Origin: Burkholderiales bacterium 67-32
Lineage (GTDB): Bacteria; Pseudomonadota; Gammaproteobacteria; Burkholderiales; Burkholderiaceae_B
Direction: 5' to 3'
Length of the DNA stretch: 64,000 nucleotides
Assembly (NCBI GenBank): GCA_001898625.1
Contig: MKUP01000010.1
Span: 590,125-654,124 of the forward strand
Shown piece by piece: positions 8,135 to 16,700 of this stretch. Positions within the stretch are counted from its first letter, which is position 1; each line of letters opens with the position of its first letter. Under the pieces are notes generated by a model. It was not told the origin of the DNA, made no database searches, and worked only from the letters and a program-made list of their open reading frames with translations. A program made the position numbers and the translations under genes.

Positions 8135-8601
8135 TGGCACAGGACGACGCCCTGGACCAGGCCTTCCTGCTCGGCCTGGTCGGCCACAGCGCGCGGCTGG
8201 CATCGTCCGGCATCCGACCGCTATTCACCCAGCGCATGGCCGGCCACGACCTGCGCCAGGCGGAATTCGCCGTGCTGTCGCTGCTGGAGGCCAATCCGAG
8301 CATCAGCCAGAAGCGACTGGCCGACGCCATCAACGTCTCGCCGCCCAACATGGCGGCCGTGCTGGCGCGGCTGCTCGAACGCGACCTGATCCGCCGCGAA
8401 CGCCAGCCCTCGGACCAGCGCATGCAGATCCTGCTGCTGACGCCGGCCGGCACCCGCCTCTACCGCAAGGCCGCCGCGACCGCGCTGGACCTGGACCAGG
8501 AGGCCACGGCCATGCTGACGCCCGCCGAGCGCCGGGAACTGTTGCGGCTATTGAAGAAAGTGAACGAAGCGCAGGGCGCGCTTCAAGGCCAGGGAACCTG
8601 A
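8134..8601 (+). CDS. MarR-family transcriptional regulator
   Basis: 155 residues. Its ATG at 8134 overlaps the amidohydrolase stop. The winged-helix core is clear: RQAEFAVLSLLEANPSIS, QKRLADAINVSPPNMAAVL (recognition helix) and LLERDLIRRERQPSDQRMQI (wing), with C-terminal dimerisation helix LTPAERRELLRLLKKVNEA. It probably represses its own operon through the palindrome at 7233-7269 and is relieved by a small aromatic ligand. Its last 19 bases overlap convergently the end of the TonB-receptor remnant. Confidence 0.9.
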   Translation: MAQDDALDQAFLLGLVGHSARLASSGIRPLFTQRMAGHDLRQAEFAVLSLLEANPSISQKRLADAINVSPPNMAAVLARLLERDLIRRERQPSDQRMQILLLTPAGTRLYRKAAATALDLDQEATAMLTPAERRELLRLLKKVNEAQGALQGQGT

Positions 8602-10142
8602 TAGTTCAGGATGGCCGACACCGAGCGGCGGCCGCCGGCGGTGCACGAATCGGTGTAGCAGTACGACGCGTAGCTGGTGTCGAACATGTTGTTCGCGCTG
8701 GCGCGCAGCTTCAGGCCCTTCAGGTCGGGGTTCAGATGGGCGAAGTCGTAGTTGATGCCCGCGTCCACAAGGGTATAGGCAACGGCCAGTCCCGGCTGGG
8801 CCACGCTGCTGTAGACCGCACCCGCGCGCCCCACCCTGCCGTCCAGGCTCAGGCCGGCGAAACTGCCCCGCGTGACGGCGTACTTGGCCCCCACGGAGAC
8901 GCGCTGCTCGGACACGTCCGCATAGCGGTTGCTGAGCATGGCCGCATAGGCGTCCTCGCTCGCGCCGATCACGGTCGAGCTGGTGACCGCATAGGTGGCC
9001 ACGAGATTCAGGCCCTGCAGCGGCTGCACCCGGCTCTCGACCGTGGCGCCGCGTATGCGCAGTTCGGCCCAGGCGCTGCACCCGGCCACGGCGCAGCCTT
9101 CCTGCGCCTCGGAGGTCTGGGCATTGTTCTGGATCTGGTTGAACGCCGTGATGGTCATCAACTGGCCGAGCGCCGGCGGCTGGTAGCGCACGCCGGTCTC
9201 GTACTGCTGGCTGGTGGCCGACGTCGCGGTGCCGGCCTGGGGCGCGTAGCTTTGCGAATAATTCACGTACGGCGCCAGGCCGATGTCGAACTGGTAGCGC
9301 AGCCCCAGGCGGCCGCTGTAGACGTCGTCCTCGCGCAGGCCGGTGCCGTCGTTTCCGGCGGCGTTCAGGTCGATGGTGCGGTGGGTGTTCTGGTCGCGCC
9401 GCCCGACCATGGACAGGACCCAGCGCCGGTACTGCACCTGGTCCTGCACGAAGAATCCCAGCTTGCTTTCCTCCGCGAACGAGCGCGCGGCGATGCGCGG
9501 CTGTCCGATGGCGGTGCCGTAGGCCGCGTCGAAGATGTCCAGCGACGGCGACGGCGCGATCCGGCTTTCGTAGATGTCGCGCGCCTTCACGTAGTCGAAG
9601 CCGAACTTGAAGCTGTGCTGGAACCCCAGCGTCGTGAACCTGGCCTGCGCCTGCGAACCGACGTTGAAGGTGCCCAGCCCTGCCCCCAGCGCATCCTGGG
9701 GCGCAGGCGAACCGTTGATCCAGTCCGCGGAAGGCTGGTTCTCCGGGCGGCCATAGCGGACGTTCTGCTTGACCACCCAGGTCTCGTCCAGCTTCTGTTC
9801 GAACTCGTAGCTGGACTGCTGCCGGTTCGCCTGGTCGTAGGCCTGGGTGCCGGTACGGGTGTCCACCGACATGTCGGCGCCGGGATTCCAGGCCGGCGCG
9901 GTCGGCACCCGGACGGTGCCCTGGTCGGTCACGGCATAGACGATGGGGACCGGCGTATAGGGCAGTTCGGGTTCGGGCGCGGTCGGCTCCGGCGACGCGG
10001 CCGGGCCCGCGGGCACCACCGAGGCGGTGGCGGGTTCTTGCAGGGAAACGGCGGGCGCGCACCCCCCCAGCGCCAGCAGCGCCGCTGCCGGCGCCAGGAT
10101 GGGCATGGCCCGCATCAGGAAATGTAGAAACGTTACTCGCAT
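8583..10142 (-). CDS. Plug-less TonB-dependent siderophore-receptor barrel with lipoprotein-type head
   Basis: 519 residues. The start has a lipoprotein signal (LLALGG followed by C28) and a Pro/Ala/Glu linker to about residue 65. From YEFEQKLDETWVVKQNVRYG onward the sequence is a FhuA/FoxA/FpvA-type outer-membrane barrel, with LGFFVQDQVQYRRWVLSMVG, YSGRLGLRYQFD, GLAPYVNYSQSYAP and the C-terminal strand SVSAILNYQVPWP. No TonB box or plug domain (about 150 residues), and probably the first barrel strands, can be seen; full receptors are about 700 residues. It lies 71 bases behind iscX on the same strand. It is either a dead chimera formed by a 5' deletion or a diverged lipoprotein; the former is more likely. 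Confidence 0.7.
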   Translation of the reverse strand: MRVTFLHFLMRAMPILAPAAALLALGGCAPAVSLQEPATASVVPAGPAASPEPTAPEPELPYTPVPIVYAVTDQGTVRVPTAPAWNPGADMSVDTRTGTQAYDQANRQQSSYEFEQKLDETWVVKQNVRYGRPENQPSADWINGSPAPQDALGAGLGTFNVGSQAQARFTTLGFQHSFKFGFDYVKARDIYESRIAPSPSLDIFDAAYGTAIGQPRIAARSFAEESKLGFFVQDQVQYRRWVLSMVGRRDQNTHRTIDLNAAGNDGTGLREDDVYSGRLGLRYQFDIGLAPYVNYSQSYAPQAGTATSATSQQYETGVRYQPPALGQLMTITAFNQIQNNAQTSEAQEGCAVAGCSAWAELRIRGATVESRVQPLQGLNLVATYAVTSSTVIGASEDAYAAMLSNRYADVSEQRVSVGAKYAVTRGSFAGLSLDGRVGRAGAVYSSVAQPGLAVAYTLVDAGINYDFAHLNPDLKGLKLRASANNMFDTSYASYCYTDSCTAGGRRSVSAILNYQVPWP

Positions 10143-10213
10143 GCTCGTCCGTATCGCCGTGGTCCGGATGCGGTCCGGCTCCCGCGGCGCACGCCGGCAC
10201 CGCCGGCCGGAAC

Positions 10214-10405
10214 CTAGGCCTCGGCTATCCACGCCATCTGTATGGCTTCGAGAATTTTCTCCCCGGAACGTTTCGGATCGTCGTCGAAGCCCGGAAGTTC
10301 CAGCACCCAGTTGTGCAGGTCGGTAAAACGCACCTGCTCCGGGTCCACACCGGGATGCGCGTCGGCCAGCGCCGCGGCGATTTCGTAGATGTCGGTCCAC
10401 TTCAT
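10214..10405 (-). CDS. iscX: Fe-S cluster assembly accessory protein IscX
   Basis: 63 residues, full length for IscX (YfhJ), an acidic winged-helix-like protein that binds IscS and iron and tunes the rate of cluster assembly. Typical features are MKWTDIYEIA at the start, the DPxxVRFTDL stretch, and LPGFDDDP followed by SGEKILEAIQMAWIAE. It is the last isc gene, 30 bases after fdx. The following gene on this strand is the receptor remnant, which could receive read-through transcription. Confidence 0.95.
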   Translation of the reverse strand: MKWTDIYEIAAALADAHPGVDPEQVRFTDLHNWVLELPGFDDDPKRSGEKILEAIQMAWIAEA

Positions 10406-10435
10406 CGGGGTTCTCCTCGCCCGCGCCTGGGTCCG

Positions 10436-10777
10436 TCAGTGATTCTCGGCGGCGTGGTTGATGGTGTACTTGGGGATCTCGATCGTCAGGTCGGTATCCT
10501 CGATCACTGCCTGGCAGGACAGGCGCGACGTGGAAGTCAGGCCCCAGGCCTTGTCCAGCAGATCTTCCTCGTTGTCGGTGGCCGATTCGAGCGAGGAAAA
10601 ACCCTCGCGCACGACCACGTGGCAGGTGGTGCAGGCACACGACAGTTCGCAGGCGTGCTCGATCTCGATGTGATTGTCGAGCAGCACGCGGCAGATGGAC
10701 GTGCCCGAGGGCGCGTCCTCGATGACCGCGCCTTCCGGGCAGAGTTCGGCGTGCGGAAGCACGGTGAGTTTGGGCAT
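10436..10777 (-). CDS. fdx: [2Fe-2S] ferredoxin, isc-type
   Basis: 113 residues, an adrenodoxin-like ferredoxin that supplies electrons for cluster assembly on IscU. Cluster ligands are seen in the run CELSCACTTCHVVV plus the distal Cys in RLSCQAVI. It sits in the conserved isc order between hscA and iscX. Length and start (MPKLTVLPHAELCPEG) match Isc ferredoxins closely. Confidence 0.96.
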   Translation of the reverse strand: MPKLTVLPHAELCPEGAVIEDAPSGTSICRVLLDNHIEIEHACELSCACTTCHVVVREGFSSLESATDNEEDLLDKAWGLTSTSRLSCQAVIEDTDLTIEIPKYTINHAAENH

Positions 10778-10822
10778 GATGGCAACCTGATAGTGATGCG
10801 AACGGAAGCGCCGGGCGCTTCC

Positions 10823-12685
10823 TTACACGATTTCGTCGACGCGGCGCCCCGACAGCGCCTGGCGTATGCTGCGGTCCATCCGGCGCGCGGCGAAGTCCTC
10901 GGTGGCCTGCGCCAGCGCCTCGACCTGGGCCCGCACCGTCTCGCTGTCGTCGCTGGCCGCCGCGCCGGCGGTGCGCGCCAGTTGGGCGCGGATCCCGGCC
11001 AGCTCGTCCGGATCCAGCAGGTCGGCATCGGCCAGCAGCGCCGCTTCGACCGACTCGACCAGGCGCCGGGCCTCGACCTGCTGCTCGCGCAGGGCGCGCA
11101 GCTTCATGTCCACGTCGGCGCTGTTCATGCCGTCCGCCAGCATGGCCGCCACTTCGTCGTCCGACAGCCCGTACGAGGGCTTGACCGAGATCGACGCTTC
11201 CACGCCCGAGCTTTGCTCGCGCGCCGTCACGCTCAGCAGCCCGTCGGCATCGACCTGGAAGGTCACGCGGATGCGGGCGGCGCCGGCCACCATGGGCGGA
11301 ATGCCCCGCAGTTCGAAGCGGGCGAGCGAGCGGCAATCGGACACCAGTTCGCGTTCGCCCTGGACCACGTGGATGGCCATGGCCGTCTGGCCGTCCTTGA
11401 AGGTCGTGAATTCCTGGGCGCGCGCCACCGGGATGGTGCTGTTGCGCGCGATCACGCGCTCGACCAGTCCGCCCATGGTCTCCAGGCCCAGCGACAGCGG
11501 GATCACGTCCAGCAGCAGCCACTCGTCGTCGGCCGTGCGGTTGCCCGCCAGCAGGTTGGCCTGCATGGCCGCGCCCAGCGCCACAACCTGGTCCGGATCG
11601 AGGTTGATCAGGGGCTCGCTGCCGAACAGGTCGGCCACCATGCGCCGGACGATGGGCATGCGCGTCGCGCCGCCCACCATGACCACGCCCTTGACCTCGT
11701 CCGCCGCCAGGCTGGCGTCGCGCAGCGCCCGGCGGGCGCTCGACAGCGTGCGGGCCACCAGCGGGCGCGCCAGGGCCTCGAAATGTTCGCGCGTCAGCGC
11801 GAGCGACAGCGTACGGCCGCCCGACAGCGTGGCGGCCAGCTCGGCCTGCTGCGCGTCGGTCAGGGCCTCGCGCGCCTGGCGCGCCGCCACCAGCAAGGCA
11901 CGCTGGTCTTCCGGCCGCAGGTCCGAAAGCTTGCGGTCGTTCACGGCCCACGCCACGATGGCCGCGTCGAAATCGTCGCCGCCCAGCGCGGTGTCGCCGC
12001 CCGTGGCGATGACTTCGAACACACCCTTGGACAGGCGCAGGATGGAGATGTCGAACGTGCCGCCGCCCAGGTCATAGACCGCGTAGATGCCTTCGGCCGC
12101 GTTGTCCAGGCCGTAGGCGATCGCCGCCGCCGTCGGTTCGTTCAGCAGCCGCAGCACGTTCAGCCCGGCCAGCCGGGCGGCGTCCTTGGTCGCCTGCCGC
12201 TGGGCGTCGTCGAAATACGCCGGCACGGTAATGACCGCGCCCACCAGGTCGTCGCCCAGGGCGTCCTCGGCCAACTGGCGCAGCTTGGCCAGGATCTGCG
12301 CCGAGACCTCGACCGGGCTCTTGTCGCCCTGCACGGTGCGGATGCGCACCATGCCCGGGGCATCGACGAACTCGTACGGAACGTGCAGCCGCTGGGCGTC
12401 GGCGAGCCCCCGGCCCATGAAACGCTTGACCGACACCAGGGTGTTGTGGGGATCCTGCGCCTGGACCGCCAGCGCCTTGCGCCCGATCTGGACGTCGCTG
12501 CCCGGCAGGTAGCGCACGGCCGAGGGCAGCAGCGCATGGCCCTCGTCATCGCGCAGGACCTCGGCCGCGCCGCTGCGTACCGACGCCACCAGCGAGTTGG
12601 TCGTGCCCAGATCGATGCCCACCGCCAGACGACGCTGGTGGGGAGCTTCGGACATGCCGGGTTCGGCTATCTGCAAAAGCGCCAT
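10823..12685 (-). CDS. hscA: Fe-S assembly Hsp70 chaperone HscA
   Basis: 620 residues, the specialised Hsp70 that with HscB releases clusters from the IscU scaffold using ATP. Phosphate-binding loop [13 protein letters not shown] lies near residues 22-34, followed by [14 protein letters not shown] and [15 protein letters not shown] in the ATPase domain. The substrate-binding domain (from about 395) and helical lid follow. Spacing to hscB is 15 bases. The length is normal. It acts in the cytoplasm as part of the isc operon repressed by IscR. Confidence 0.97.
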   Translation of the reverse strand: MALLQIAEPGMSEAPHQRRLAVGIDLGTTNSLVASVRSGAAEVLRDDEGHALLPSAVRYLPGSDVQIGRKALAVQAQDPHNTLVSVKRFMGRGLADAQRLHVPYEFVDAPGMVRIRTVQGDKSPVEVSAQILAKLRQLAEDALGDDLVGAVITVPAYFDDAQRQATKDAARLAGLNVLRLLNEPTAAAIAYGLDNAAEGIYAVYDLGGGTFDISILRLSKGVFEVIATGGDTALGGDDFDAAIVAWAVNDRKLSDLRPEDQRALLVAARQAREALTDAQQAELAATLSGGRTLSLALTREHFEALARPLVARTLSSARRALRDASLAADEVKGVVMVGGATRMPIVRRMVADLFGSEPLINLDPDQVVALGAAMQANLLAGNRTADDEWLLLDVIPLSLGLETMGGLVERVIARNSTIPVARAQEFTTFKDGQTAMAIHVVQGERELVSDCRSLARFELRGIPPMVAGAARIRVTFQVDADGLLSVTAREQSSGVEASISVKPSYGLSDDEVAAMLADGMNSADVDMKLRALREQQVEARRLVESVEAALLADADLLDPDELAGIRAQLARTAGAAASDDSETVRAQVEALAQATEDFAARRMDRSIRQALSGRRVDEIV

Positions 12686-12700
12686 GCGTTCCTGTTGTTC

Positions 12701-13234
12701 TCAGTCTTGTTCCGCCAGAGCATCGACGGCCAGGTCGATCTCTTCGGAGAATTTTTCAATGAACATCCACTCCCGCACGCGTGCGGCGGCAGTGGCATAG
12801 TCGTGCTTCTCGTCCAGCAACTGGCCCACCTCGGCCGTCATGCGCCTGCGCGCGGCGGCCAGTTCGCCCGCCAGCGTCTCCAGCGCGGCCGCATCGCGGC
12901 CCGACCGGGCATCGTCCAGCGCCTCCCGCCACTCCATCTGCTGCATCAGGAAGGCCGGAGTCATCGCCGTATTGGTCTCGACCTGAAGATCGACACCGGC
13001 CCGCTCGCACAGGTAGCGCGCCCGGGACAGCGGCGCGCGCAGCACCCGGTAGGCCTCGTTCGCGCGCGAGGCCCACTGCATGGCCACGCGCTTTTCCTGG
13101 GCCGAACCCGCCGCATGGCGGTCCGGATGGACCCGCGCCTGGACCTCGCGCCAGGCCCGGTCCAGCGCATCGCGGTCGACGGCGAAACCGGGCGCGAGGC
13201 CCAGCAGCTCGAAGTGATCGGGATCGTGTTGCAT
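12701..13234 (-). CDS. hscB: Fe-S assembly J-domain co-chaperone HscB
   Basis: 177 residues. The J domain spans about 1-75, with HFELLGLAP at the start and the HPD tripeptide in ARVHPDRHA, needed to stimulate HscA. The C-terminal three-helix domain (about 85-175) binds IscU. Its ATG overlaps the last base of the iscA stop codon (TGATG), implying translational coupling. Gene order and length are canonical. Confidence 0.96.
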   Translation of the reverse strand: MQHDPDHFELLGLAPGFAVDRDALDRAWREVQARVHPDRHAAGSAQEKRVAMQWASRANEAYRVLRAPLSRARYLCERAGVDLQVETNTAMTPAFLMQQMEWREALDDARSGRDAAALETLAGELAAARRRMTAEVGQLLDEKHDYATAAARVREWMFIEKFSEEIDLAVDALAEQD

Positions 13235-13557
13235 CAGACGGTGAAAGACTCACCGCAGCCGCAGGATGCCTTTTCGTTCGGGTTGTTGAACCTGAAGCCC
13301 TCGTTGAGCCCTTCGCGCGCATAGTCGAGTTCGGTGCCCGCCAGGTACGGCAGGCTCTTGGGATCGACGTACACCTTCACGCCCTGGCTCTCGAACACCT
13401 GGTCCTCGGCCTGGGCTTCATCCACGTACTCGAGCTTGTAGGCCAGGCCCGAGCACCCGGTGGTGCGCACGCCCAGCCTCAGGCCTATGCCCTTCCCCCG
13501 TTTCTGGAGGTAGCGGCTGACGTGGCGTGCGGCGCGTTCGGTCAACGTTACCGACAT
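13234..13557 (-). CDS. iscA: A-type Fe-S carrier protein IscA
   Basis: 107 residues, an A-type carrier that accepts iron or clusters from IscU and passes them to apoproteins, notably [4Fe-4S] enzymes. The three conserved cysteines are visible: one in [14 protein letters not shown] and the C-terminal CxC in [11 protein letters not shown]. It lies nine bases after iscU and overlaps hscB by one base. Full family length. Confidence 0.96.
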   Translation of the reverse strand: MSVTLTERAARHVSRYLQKRGKGIGLRLGVRTTGCSGLAYKLEYVDEAQAEDQVFESQGVKVYVDPKSLPYLAGTELDYAREGLNEGFRFNNPNEKASCGCGESFTV

Positions 13558-13566
13558 GGCTTCCTC

Positions 13567-13953
13567 TTAGCTGTTTCCGTGCTTGGCACGATAGTCGTTC
13601 ACGGCCGCTTTGATGGCGTCCTCGGCCAGGATCGAGCAGTGGATCTTGACCGGAGGCAGTGCCAGTTCCTGGGCGATATGCGTGTTGCGGATATCGAGCG
13701 CCTGGTCCAGGGTCTTGCCCTTGACCCACTCGGTCACCAGCGAGCTGGAGGCGATGGCCGAACCGCAGCCATAGGTCTTGAAGCGCGCGTCCTCGATGAC
13801 GCCCTGCTCGTTGACCTTGATCTGCAGCTTCATCACGTCGCCACAGGCCGGCGCGCCCACCATGCCCGTTCCCACGGAGTCGTCGCCCTTCTCGAAGGAG
13901 CCGACGTTGCGGGGGTTTTCGTAGTGATCGATGACTTTTTCGCTATAGGCCAT
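13567..13953 (-). CDS. iscU: Fe-S cluster scaffold IscU
   Basis: 128 residues, the scaffold on which [2Fe-2S] clusters are built from sulfur donated by IscS. The three ligand cysteines are in GAPACGDVMKL, KTYGCGSAIASS and KIHCSILAEDAI, and the HscA-recognition motif LPPVK precedes the last one, as expected. It is 15 bases downstream of iscS. Highly conserved and of standard length. Confidence 0.98.
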   Translation of the reverse strand: MAYSEKVIDHYENPRNVGSFEKGDDSVGTGMVGAPACGDVMKLQIKVNEQGVIEDARFKTYGCGSAIASSSLVTEWVKGKTLDQALDIRNTHIAQELALPPVKIHCSILAEDAIKAAVNDYRAKHGNS

Positions 13954-13968
13954 GTTTTTTCTCCTGGT

Positions 13969-15180
13969 TCAGTGTGCAGCCCACTGCACCGTGTTGATGT
14001 CGATGCCGTCCTTGACCATTTCCCACAGCGGGGACATTTCACGCAGCTTGTCGACCTTGCCGCGTATCAGTTGGACGGTGAAGTCGATTTCCTCTTCCGT
14101 GGTGAAACGGCCGAGGGTGAAGCGGATGGAGCTGTGCGCCAGTTCATCGCTACGGCCCAGGGCGCGCAGCACGTACGAGGGTTCCAGGCTGGCCGAGGTG
14201 CAGGCCGAACCGCTGGACACTGCCAGTTCCTTGACCGCCATGATCAGGGACTCGCCTTCGACGTAGTTGAAGCTGACGTTCAGGTTGTGCGGGATGCGCT
14301 GCTCCATGTCGCCATTCAGGTAGACCTCGTCCATCGTCGAGAGGCCCGCCCACAGGCGGTCGCGCAGCATGCGCACGCGCTCGTTCTCGGTCGCCATCTC
14401 TTCCTGGGCGAGGCGGAAGGCTTCGCCCATGCCGACGATCTGGTGCGTGGCCAGCGTACCCGAACGCATGCCGCGCTCGTGGCCGCCGCCGTGCATCTGC
14501 GCCTCGATGCGCACCCGCGGCTTGCGCCGCACGTACAGGGCGCCGATGCCCTTGGGGCCGCACATCTTGTGCGCGCAGAAAGACATCAGGTCGACCTTGA
14601 GCGTGGCCAGATCGATGACGACCTTGCCGGTGGCCTGCGCCGCATCGACGTGGAAGATCACGCGCTTCTCGCGGCAGATCTCGCCCAGCTTCTCGATGTC
14701 CTGGATGACACCGATCTCGTTGTTGACGTACATCACCGAGGCCAGGATGGTGTCGGGGCGGATCGCCGCCTTGAAGGCCTCCAGGTCGAGCAGGCCGTTT
14801 TCCTGCACGTCCAGGTAGGTGACCTCGAAGCCTTCCCGCTCCAGCTCGCGGCAGGTGTCCAGCACCGCCTTGTGCTCGGTCTTGACCGTGATGATGTGCT
14901 TGCCGCGCTCGGCGTAGAAATGCGCCGCGCCCTTGATCGCCAGGTTGTCGGATTCGGTGGCGCCGGAGGTCCAGACGATTTCGCGCGGATCGGCGTTCAC
15001 CAGGGCAGCCACCTGCTCGCGGGCGATTTCGACGGCCCGTTCGGCATCCCAGCCGTAGGCGTGGCTGCGCGAGGCCGGGTTGCCGAACTGTTCGTACAAC
15101 CAGGGCACCATGGCGTCGACCACGCGCGGGTCCACCGGCGTGGTCGCCGAGTAATCGAGATAAACCGGCGTTTTGATCAT
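13969..15180 (-). CDS. iscS: Cysteine desulfurase IscS
   Basis: 403 residues, a PLP-dependent homodimer that removes sulfur from cysteine and forms a persulfide for IscU and tRNA thiolation. The Schiff-base lysine is in [12 protein letters not shown], the cofactor-binding His in KTEHKAVL, and the mobile active-site cysteine in [14 protein letters not shown] start at [15 protein letters not shown] (15180), which matches IscS N-termini; the reading frame stays open further upstream but runs into iscR territory. It lies 32 bases from the iscR stop. Confidence 0.98.
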   Translation of the reverse strand: MIKTPVYLDYSATTPVDPRVVDAMVPWLYEQFGNPASRSHAYGWDAERAVEIAREQVAALVNADPREIVWTSGATESDNLAIKGAAHFYAERGKHIITVKTEHKAVLDTCRELEREGFEVTYLDVQENGLLDLEAFKAAIRPDTILASVMYVNNEIGVIQDIEKLGEICREKRVIFHVDAAQATGKVVIDLATLKVDLMSFCAHKMCGPKGIGALYVRRKPRVRIEAQMHGGGHERGMRSGTLATHQIVGMGEAFRLAQEEMATENERVRMLRDRLWAGLSTMDEVYLNGDMEQRIPHNLNVSFNYVEGESLIMAVKELAVSSGSACTSASLEPSYVLRALGRSDELAHSSIRFTLGRFTTEEEIDFTVQLIRGKVDKLREMSPLWEMVKDGIDINTVQWAAH

Positions 15181-15212
15181 GACATCCAACCCTTGTGTTG
15201 CTGCGCCGGCGC

Positions 15213-15716
15213 TCAGGCCGTCGCGGTGGATTCGGGAGCGCCCGAGCGGCGGTCCACCAGCACCGACTTGGCGGCGTTGGCTTCCTGCAACTCGCGCATG
15301 CGTTGCTGGTCCACCAGGTCCTGCAGGGACACGGAATCCAGGTACTCGACCATCTTGCGATTGAGCGTGGACCACAGTTCGTGCGTCATGCACTTGCCGG
15401 CCTTGCCATCGTTGCCGCGCGTGCAGTCCTGCTTGCCGCCGCAATCGGTGGCGTCCAGCGGTTCGTCGACGGCGAAGATGATGTCGGCCACGGTAACGTG
15501 CCGGGCCAGCTTGGCCAGCGAATAGCCTCCGCCCGGGCCGCGCATGCTATCGACCAGCTCGTGCCGGCGCAGCTTGCCGAACAGCTGTTCCAGATAGGAC
15601 AGCGAAATATTCTGGCGCTGGCTGATGGCGGACAGGGTGACCGGCCCGCTGTGCTGACGCAGCGCCAGATCGATCATGGCAGTGACGGCGAAGCGTCCTT
15701 TCGTGGTGAGTCGCAT
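15213..15716 (-). CDS. iscR: Rrf2-family Fe-S cluster regulator IscR
   Basis: 167 residues. The winged HTH occupies residues 1-75 ([19 protein letters not shown], then [15 protein letters not shown]). Cluster ligands are Cys92, Cys98, Cys109 and probably His112 in KCMTHELW. The spacing between the second and third cysteines is eleven residues, five more than in the E. coli protein, because of a GNDGKAG insertion. It is first in the isc operon. Holo-IscR normally represses this operon, and a candidate site overlaps the -10 element just upstream. Confidence 0.96.
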   Translation of the reverse strand: MRLTTKGRFAVTAMIDLALRQHSGPVTLSAISQRQNISLSYLEQLFGKLRRHELVDSMRGPGGGYSLAKLARHVTVADIIFAVDEPLDATDCGGKQDCTRGNDGKAGKCMTHELWSTLNRKMVEYLDSVSLQDLVDQQRMRELQEANAAKSVLVDRRSGAPESTATA

Positions 15717-15748
15717 TCGAAACCCCTGAGGTGAACCGGCGGGAGCAA

Positions 15749-15773
15749 ATCCTTAACGATTTGCTCAAGTATA
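15749..15773 (-). promoter_or_regulatory. isc promoter -10 with candidate IscR binding site
   Basis: Read on the minus strand, TATACT (15768-15773) is a good -10 element, and the run ATACTTGAGCAAATCG followed by TTAAGGAT has the spaced, partly symmetrical AT-core pattern of type 1 IscR sites. It is 33-57 bases before the iscR ATG. The -35 is not obvious. Site type is inferred from resemblance and position. Confidence 0.5.
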
Positions 15774-15893
15774 GCCAATTCCCGAATGTTTTTCTAGGGA
15801 TTAGTTCGGGAAATTACGGAGGGGAAGAATGCTGCGGTGCAGAAATTTTCGGGCAGAAAACCTCTACCCAGACCGGGCGACGGGACCGGCGCC

Positions 15894-15925
15894 GGCAAAA
15901 CAAGGCCCGGACGCGATCCGGGCCT
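15894..15925 (-). terminator. Probable intrinsic terminator after the tyrosine phosphatase gene
   Basis: On the minus strand, GGCCCGGA and TCCGGGCC form an eight-base stem around a short loop, followed by TTGTTTTG. It lies 33 bases after the phosphatase stop and before the iscR promoter, which separates the two units. Confidence 0.6.
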
Positions 15926-15957
15926 GCAAGGAGAACAGAACGAAACGACAGCCGGAA

Positions 15958-16449
15958 TCAGGCTGCTTGGTACTGGGTGGCGCGCTTGCGCACGACTTCC
16001 AGCAGACCCTGGCAGGCGTCCTCGATATAGTCGAGCACCTTGGCGAACCCTTCCGGCCCCCCGTAGTACGGGTCGGGGACGGTGGCTTCCTCGTATTCGT
16101 TGGCGAAGCGCATCAGCAGCATCAGCTTGTGCTGGTACTGCTTGGGAGCCTGCTGTTGCAGCAAGGACAGGTTGTCCCAGTCCATCGCGAGGATCATGTC
16201 GAACTCGCGGAAATCGTCGACGCGGATCTGGCGCGCGCGGATTTCGCTGATGTCATAGCCACGCTTGCGGGCGGCAGCCTGCATACGGGCATCGGGCGGC
16301 TCGCCTATATGAAAGGCGTGCGTCCCGGCCGATTCTATACGGACAACGTCGGAAAGACCGGCGTCCTTCACCAAGCGGCGAAACACGCCCTCTGCGCTCG
16401 GCGAGCGGCAGATGTTGCCCATGCACACAAATAGTACCTTGGTCATCAT
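15958..16449 (-). CDS. Low-molecular-weight protein tyrosine phosphatase
   Basis: 163 residues from MMTKVLFVCMGN. The P-loop CMGNICRSPSAEG (Cys-X5-Arg-Ser) at residues 9-21 and the general acid in VPDPYYGGPEGF are diagnostic. The enzyme removes phosphate from tyrosine residues in the cytoplasm through a phosphocysteine intermediate. Two adjacent ATGs (16449 and 16446) could start it. It is monocistronic between iscR and uvrB with its own terminator. No tyrosine kinase or exopolysaccharide genes are adjacent, so a housekeeping rather than capsule role is likely. Confidence 0.93.
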   Translation of the reverse strand: MMTKVLFVCMGNICRSPSAEGVFRRLVKDAGLSDVVRIESAGTHAFHIGEPPDARMQAAARKRGYDISEIRARQIRVDDFREFDMILAMDWDNLSLLQQQAPKQYQHKLMLLMRFANEYEEATVPDPYYGGPEGFAKVLDYIEDACQGLLEVVRKRATQYQAA

Positions 16450-16485
16450 GTCCAGAAGTGTGCGGGAAAACCCCGGATAGTTCAA

Positions 16486-16700
16486 GCTTTTTTTATAAGC
16501 ACATGAAAATGTAGTGCTTTAAAAACCTCTTTAGAATCAGCACGTTACCTTCCACGCTTTAGAGAATGGACACCATCGGGATGCGTTGCGCACAAGAGCG
16601 GTTCCAGGGGCGCATCCTCTTCCATCCGCCTTCCGGCACCAACTCGGTGCGCAACTATCTCGCGATGCACAAGTCCGCCGCGCTTCGGCGACGGTCCCGT
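16486..16700. other. Intergenic region between phosphatase gene and uvrB
   Basis: 215 bases. The AT-rich part (16490-16550) has a short inverted repeat AAGCAC/GTGCTT with an 11-base loop and T/A runs, and probably carries the phosphatase promoter. The rest is GC-rich with no convincing gene, terminator or RNA. Confidence 0.4.

Noticed and set aside
8583-11951. A single 1122-codon minus-strand open frame spanning the receptor remnant, iscX, fdx and part of hscA
   Set aside because: Upstream of 10142 it is an antisense or shifted-frame reading over clearly coding isc genes, with Gly/Arg/Ala-rich composition typical of high-GC shadow frames.
10313-13324. A 1003-codon plus-strand open frame opposite fdx-hscA-hscB
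   Set aside because: The opposite strand encodes well-known isc proteins with conserved motifs; this frame is His/Gln/Arg-rich shadow sequence.
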